Assembly (NCBI GenBank): GCA_015222755.1 | Contig: JADFVX010000068.1 | Coordinates: forward strand, 1-23,691 | Length of the DNA: 23,691 nt | Reading direction: 5' to 3' | DNA from: Pseudomonadota bacterium | GTDB lineage: Bacteria; Desulfobacterota; JADFVX01 | The notes under the pieces: generated by a model | Seen by the model: only the letters and a program-made list of their open reading frames with translations | Databases searched by the model: none | What the model was told of the DNA's origin: nothing | Part shown: in pieces, positions 21,838 to 23,691 of the stretch | Layout: every line of letters starts with the position of its first letter | Position numbering within the stretch: position 1 is the first letter of the stretch | Program-made: the position numbers and the translations under genes

Positions 21838-22440
21838 ATGAAATCAAAACAAAAGACCTCTTTGTTTATCTTCATGATAATTAGTTTTCTTTTCTGCAGC
21901 CAGCTGTACGCGGAAGAGGGGAAGGCGGAAGCTGGAAAGTGGAGCCTGACCCTCCTCGGAGGGGTGATGAGTGACGATACCCTCAGGGATGCGGCGCTTT
22001 TTAAGGCCGACTATGACTACTCTCATAAATTTACGACTCTTGCCCTCGGCAGGGAGCTAGTCCGCTGGAAAAGTGATCTGCGTTTCGAGCTTGAGGGACA
22101 GGTGTTAAGACACAGGGGGGCGCAAAAATACTGGGAGTTTGGCGGCGCAATAATCGCCAGGTGGCTCAGTTTCCCCTGGGATGGCTACATCGATACCTCC
22201 TTTGCAGTGGGAGAGGGCTTTTCCATCACCAGTGAAAAATCTGTCCTTGAGCAGAGGCGCCATGAAGATAGTTCACGCTTCTTAAACTACCTTCTATTTG
22301 AATTTACCTTCGCACATCCTGAATATAAGGCCTTAAGTCTGGTAGCGCGGCTGCACCACAGGTCTGGGATAAGGGGGCTCATCAACGATGTCCACGGGGC
22401 CTCCAATTCAATGGCCCTGGGACTTCGCTATGAATTTTAA
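21838..22440 (+). CDS. Outer-membrane beta-barrel, PagL (lipid A deacylase)-like
   Basis: This ~200-residue exported protein starts at ATG 21838. The open frame extends back to a TTG at 21790, but that part lies in the VF530 relic. MKSKQKTSLFIFMIISFLFC then SQLYAEE is a signal peptide with a probable cut after Ala. The rest alternates polar and aromatic residues in beta-barrel fashion and ends in LRYEF, with the terminal aromatic residue typical of outer-membrane proteins. Near the C-terminus VARLHHRSGIRGLINDVHG resembles the His-x-Ser catalytic region of PagL-type lipid A 3-O-deacylases. The barrel is well supported; enzymatic activity is inferred from one motif. Confidence 0.7.
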   Translation: MKSKQKTSLFIFMIISFLFCSQLYAEEGKAEAGKWSLTLLGGVMSDDTLRDAALFKADYDYSHKFTTLALGRELVRWKSDLRFELEGQVLRHRGAQKYWEFGGAIIARWLSFPWDGYIDTSFAVGEGFSITSEKSVLEQRRHEDSSRFLNYLLFEFTFAHPEYKALSLVARLHHRSGIRGLINDVHGASNSMALGLRYEF

Positions 22441-22460
22441 GCAGGGTAAATACAGGGGAA

Positions 22461-22505
22461 CCCCTGATTAATCTGAAGAGGCATAAGGCATGAATGACCA
22501 ACTAT
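22461..22505 (+). pseudogene. VF530 5' leader and first codons only
   Basis: CCCCTGATTAATCTGAAGAG and the following bases up to ATGAATGACCAACTA match the leader and start of the VF530 gene (CCCCTGATTAATATG then ATGAACGACCCGCTA at 20875-20916). After five codons the match ends and an AT repeat begins. The piece is complementary in extent to the 3' fragment at 21657. Confidence 0.7.
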
Positions 22506-22508
22506 GTA

Positions 22509-22555
22509 ACGATTAATAATGGATAATTGACAGTTGACAATTATTCATTATCCAC
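22509..22555. repeat. AATTGATAATT-family inverted repeat
   Basis: ATAATGGATAATTG (22516-22529) and CAATTATTCATTAT (22538-22551) are complementary with one mismatch. The repeat begins where the VF530 5' fragment ends. Confidence 0.8.
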
Positions 22556-22556
22556 A

Positions 22557-22586
22557 CTTACATTCACTCCCCGTTTATTGTATAGT
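22557..22586 (+). promoter_or_regulatory. Possible promoter of the potassium channel gene
   Basis: CTTACA (22557-22562) and TATAGT (22581-22586) are 18 nt apart and lie 44 nt before the channel ATG. The -35 box is weak, so this is a candidate only. Confidence 0.35.
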
Positions 22587-22630
22587 GCTGGTTGTTTGAT
22601 GTATCAGTAAACGCTTATAAGACCTCTGGA

Positions 22631-23691
22631 ATGAATAAACATTTAAAAACATTTTACGCCATATCGAAAAACAAACGTGAAAAGGGCGACCTTCTTCTTC
22701 TCCTGAAATTTTTCGTTTTCCTGATTCTCCTCGTATTTGTCTATACTTACCTGTTCCAGGTCATTATGACACGGGTGGAAGGGGCACATCATTCGTTGGT
22801 TGCAGGCTTTTACTGGGTGCTTATCAATATGACCACCCTTGGTACCGGCGATATCTATTTCACCTCTGATATAGGCCGGCTCTTTACCACTCTTGTGTTA
22901 TTGTCCGGTGTCATTTTCCTGCTGATCATCCTTCCTTATGCCGTTATCAGCTTTTTTATCTTCCCATGGATGGAAGAAATGGCACGACGCAGCATCCCCA
23001 CAGAACCTGCCGAGTCACTGAAAGACCACATAATTATCTGTGGCACCGATTCTATCGCCATGAACCTGGAAGAGAAACTCCGTCTCACCAATAGCCCCTA
23101 CATATTTGTGGAACCCGATCCCGAAAGGGCTGAAAAACTCCATGAGAGTGATATTCCTGTCATTCATGGCGACCTTGCCAGTGAAGAGACCTACAAAAAA
23201 CTCAATATTGACGATGCAAAGATCGTCTTTGCCAATCAGTCCGATGTTATTAATTCCCACATTGCCCTGACGGTGCGCGGCATTTCGGAGACGCCCATTG
23301 TGGCACTTGCCGAAACGGGCGCCTCAAAGGACATTCTCCATTTTGCCGGATGTAATTATGTCCTGCCTGTAAAGGAAATATTGGGCCGTAATATCGCAAA
23401 CCGCTGTGTTTCCGGAGCAAGCCATACCAATGTGATGGGAAATCTGGAAAAGCTGAAGATCGTCGAGTTCCCAGTGTTTGCTACGCCCTTTATGGGGCAA
23501 AAGATCTCGGAGCTTAAAATCAGGGAGACGACAGGCGTTAACATTGTCGGTATATGGGAGCGGGGTGGCTTTTCTACGCCAAGACCGGATTATATTCTCA
23601 CATCGAAATCTGTGCTCCTCCTTATGGGGGCAAAAGAAAAGCTCCTTGAATTCGACGCCTATATGTCGATTTATTTTCCTTCCGACAAGCC
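22631..23691 (+). CDS. Two-TM potassium channel with RCK/TrkA domain (3' partial)
   Basis: The frame is open from ATG 22631 to the window end (about 353 residues). TM1 (about 20-45, FFVFLILLVFVYTYL), a pore helix with selectivity filter TTLGTGDI (T68-D74) and TM2 (about 85-112) form an ion-channel pore. The filter TLGTGD is a known variant of TVGYGD. A TrkA-N/RCK Rossmann domain starts IIICGTDSIAMNLEEKL (about 137); its glycine loop is degenerate, so ligand binding may differ. A TrkA-C-like part follows (MGQKISELKIRETTGVNIVG, and LTSKSVLLLMG). The chain ends at FPSDK, where relatives begin a second Rossmann unit. It gates K+ flow across the inner membrane. Confidence 0.88.
   Translation, partial: MNKHLKTFYAISKNKREKGDLLLLLKFFVFLILLVFVYTYLFQVIMTRVEGAHHSLVAGFYWVLINMTTLGTGDIYFTSDIGRLFTTLVLLSGVIFLLIILPYAVISFFIFPWMEEMARRSIPTEPAESLKDHIIICGTDSIAMNLEEKLRLTNSPYIFVEPDPERAEKLHESDIPVIHGDLASEETYKKLNIDDAKIVFANQSDVINSHIALTVRGISETPIVALAETGASKDILHFAGCNYVLPVKEILGRNIANRCVSGASHTNVMGNLEKLKIVEFPVFATPFMGQKISELKIRETTGVNIVGIWERGGFSTPRPDYILTSKSVLLLMGAKEKLLEFDAYMSIYFPSDK

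Noticed and set aside
1423..22555. AT-rich repeats as a CRISPR array
   Set aside because: The units are short, variable, palindromic and scattered between genes over 21 kb. There is no regular repeat-spacer spacing and there are no cas genes.

Overview
The window looks like the chromosome of a Gram-negative, probably deltaproteobacterial (Desulfobacterota-like) or related environmental proteobacterium. This rests on gene content: a lipoprotein-type SppA, a long proteobacterial-type IlvD, a VF530-family protein, a PagL-like outer-membrane barrel, a CHASE2 Ser/Thr kinase with PP2C and FHA partners, and many free-standing 'four helix bundle' (23S rRNA intervening-sequence protein, IVP) relics. 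The taxonomic call is inference. No rRNA, tRNA, CRISPR array or complete insertion sequence was found.

Layout. 1-1442: an APH-like phosphotransferase (5' end outside the window) overlapping an inositol-monophosphatase/CysQ-like phosphatase. 1477-2014: an RHH/RelE-type toxin-antitoxin pair with its own promoter and operator. 2080-3696: a SpoU/TrmH-family RNA methyltransferase and a lipoprotein signal-peptide-peptidase (SppA). 3697-6900: a degraded accessory patch with an IVP gene split by a ~107-nt palindromic MITE, a membrane protein, a DUF3775 protein, a small conserved hypothetical, a second IVP relic, a TPR protein, a relic of another TPR copy and a DUF3592-like pseudogene. 6919-8769: ilvD. 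8847-10922: a membrane GAF-GAF-GGDEF diguanylate cyclase, followed by a truncated IVP gene. 11131-15137 (minus strand): an operon encoding CHASE2 kinase, PP2C phosphatase and FHA reader. 15291-19021: bacteriohemerythrin, oleate hydratase, exported alpha/beta hydrolase and a small cupin. 19069-20813: a SpoIIM-family membrane protein and an M50 site-2 protease. 20902-22505: VF530-TPR genes with partial duplicates surrounding a PagL-like barrel. 22631-end: a two-TM potassium channel with an RCK (TrkA) domain, cut by the window edge.

How the genes fit together. The minus-strand trio is a complete write/erase/read unit for Ser/Thr phosphorylation, driven by an extracytoplasmic CHASE2 sensor. It sits tail-to-tail with a c-di-GMP synthase. 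Oleate hydratase and the secreted hydrolase are 3 nt apart and probably co-transcribed; a plausible role is fatty-acid release and detoxification, with the upstream hemerythrin perhaps handling O2. IlvD is ordinary branched-chain amino-acid synthesis.

The most distinctive feature is a dispersed AT-rich repeat built from AATTGATAATT-type units (at least 13 clusters). It occupies almost every junction in the accessory parts, carries IVP gene copies at different stages of decay, supplies stop codons to several genes and apparently supplies the first codons of at least two unrelated genes. Three TPR copies and three VF530 copies, whole or partial, show that local duplication and decay have been active here.
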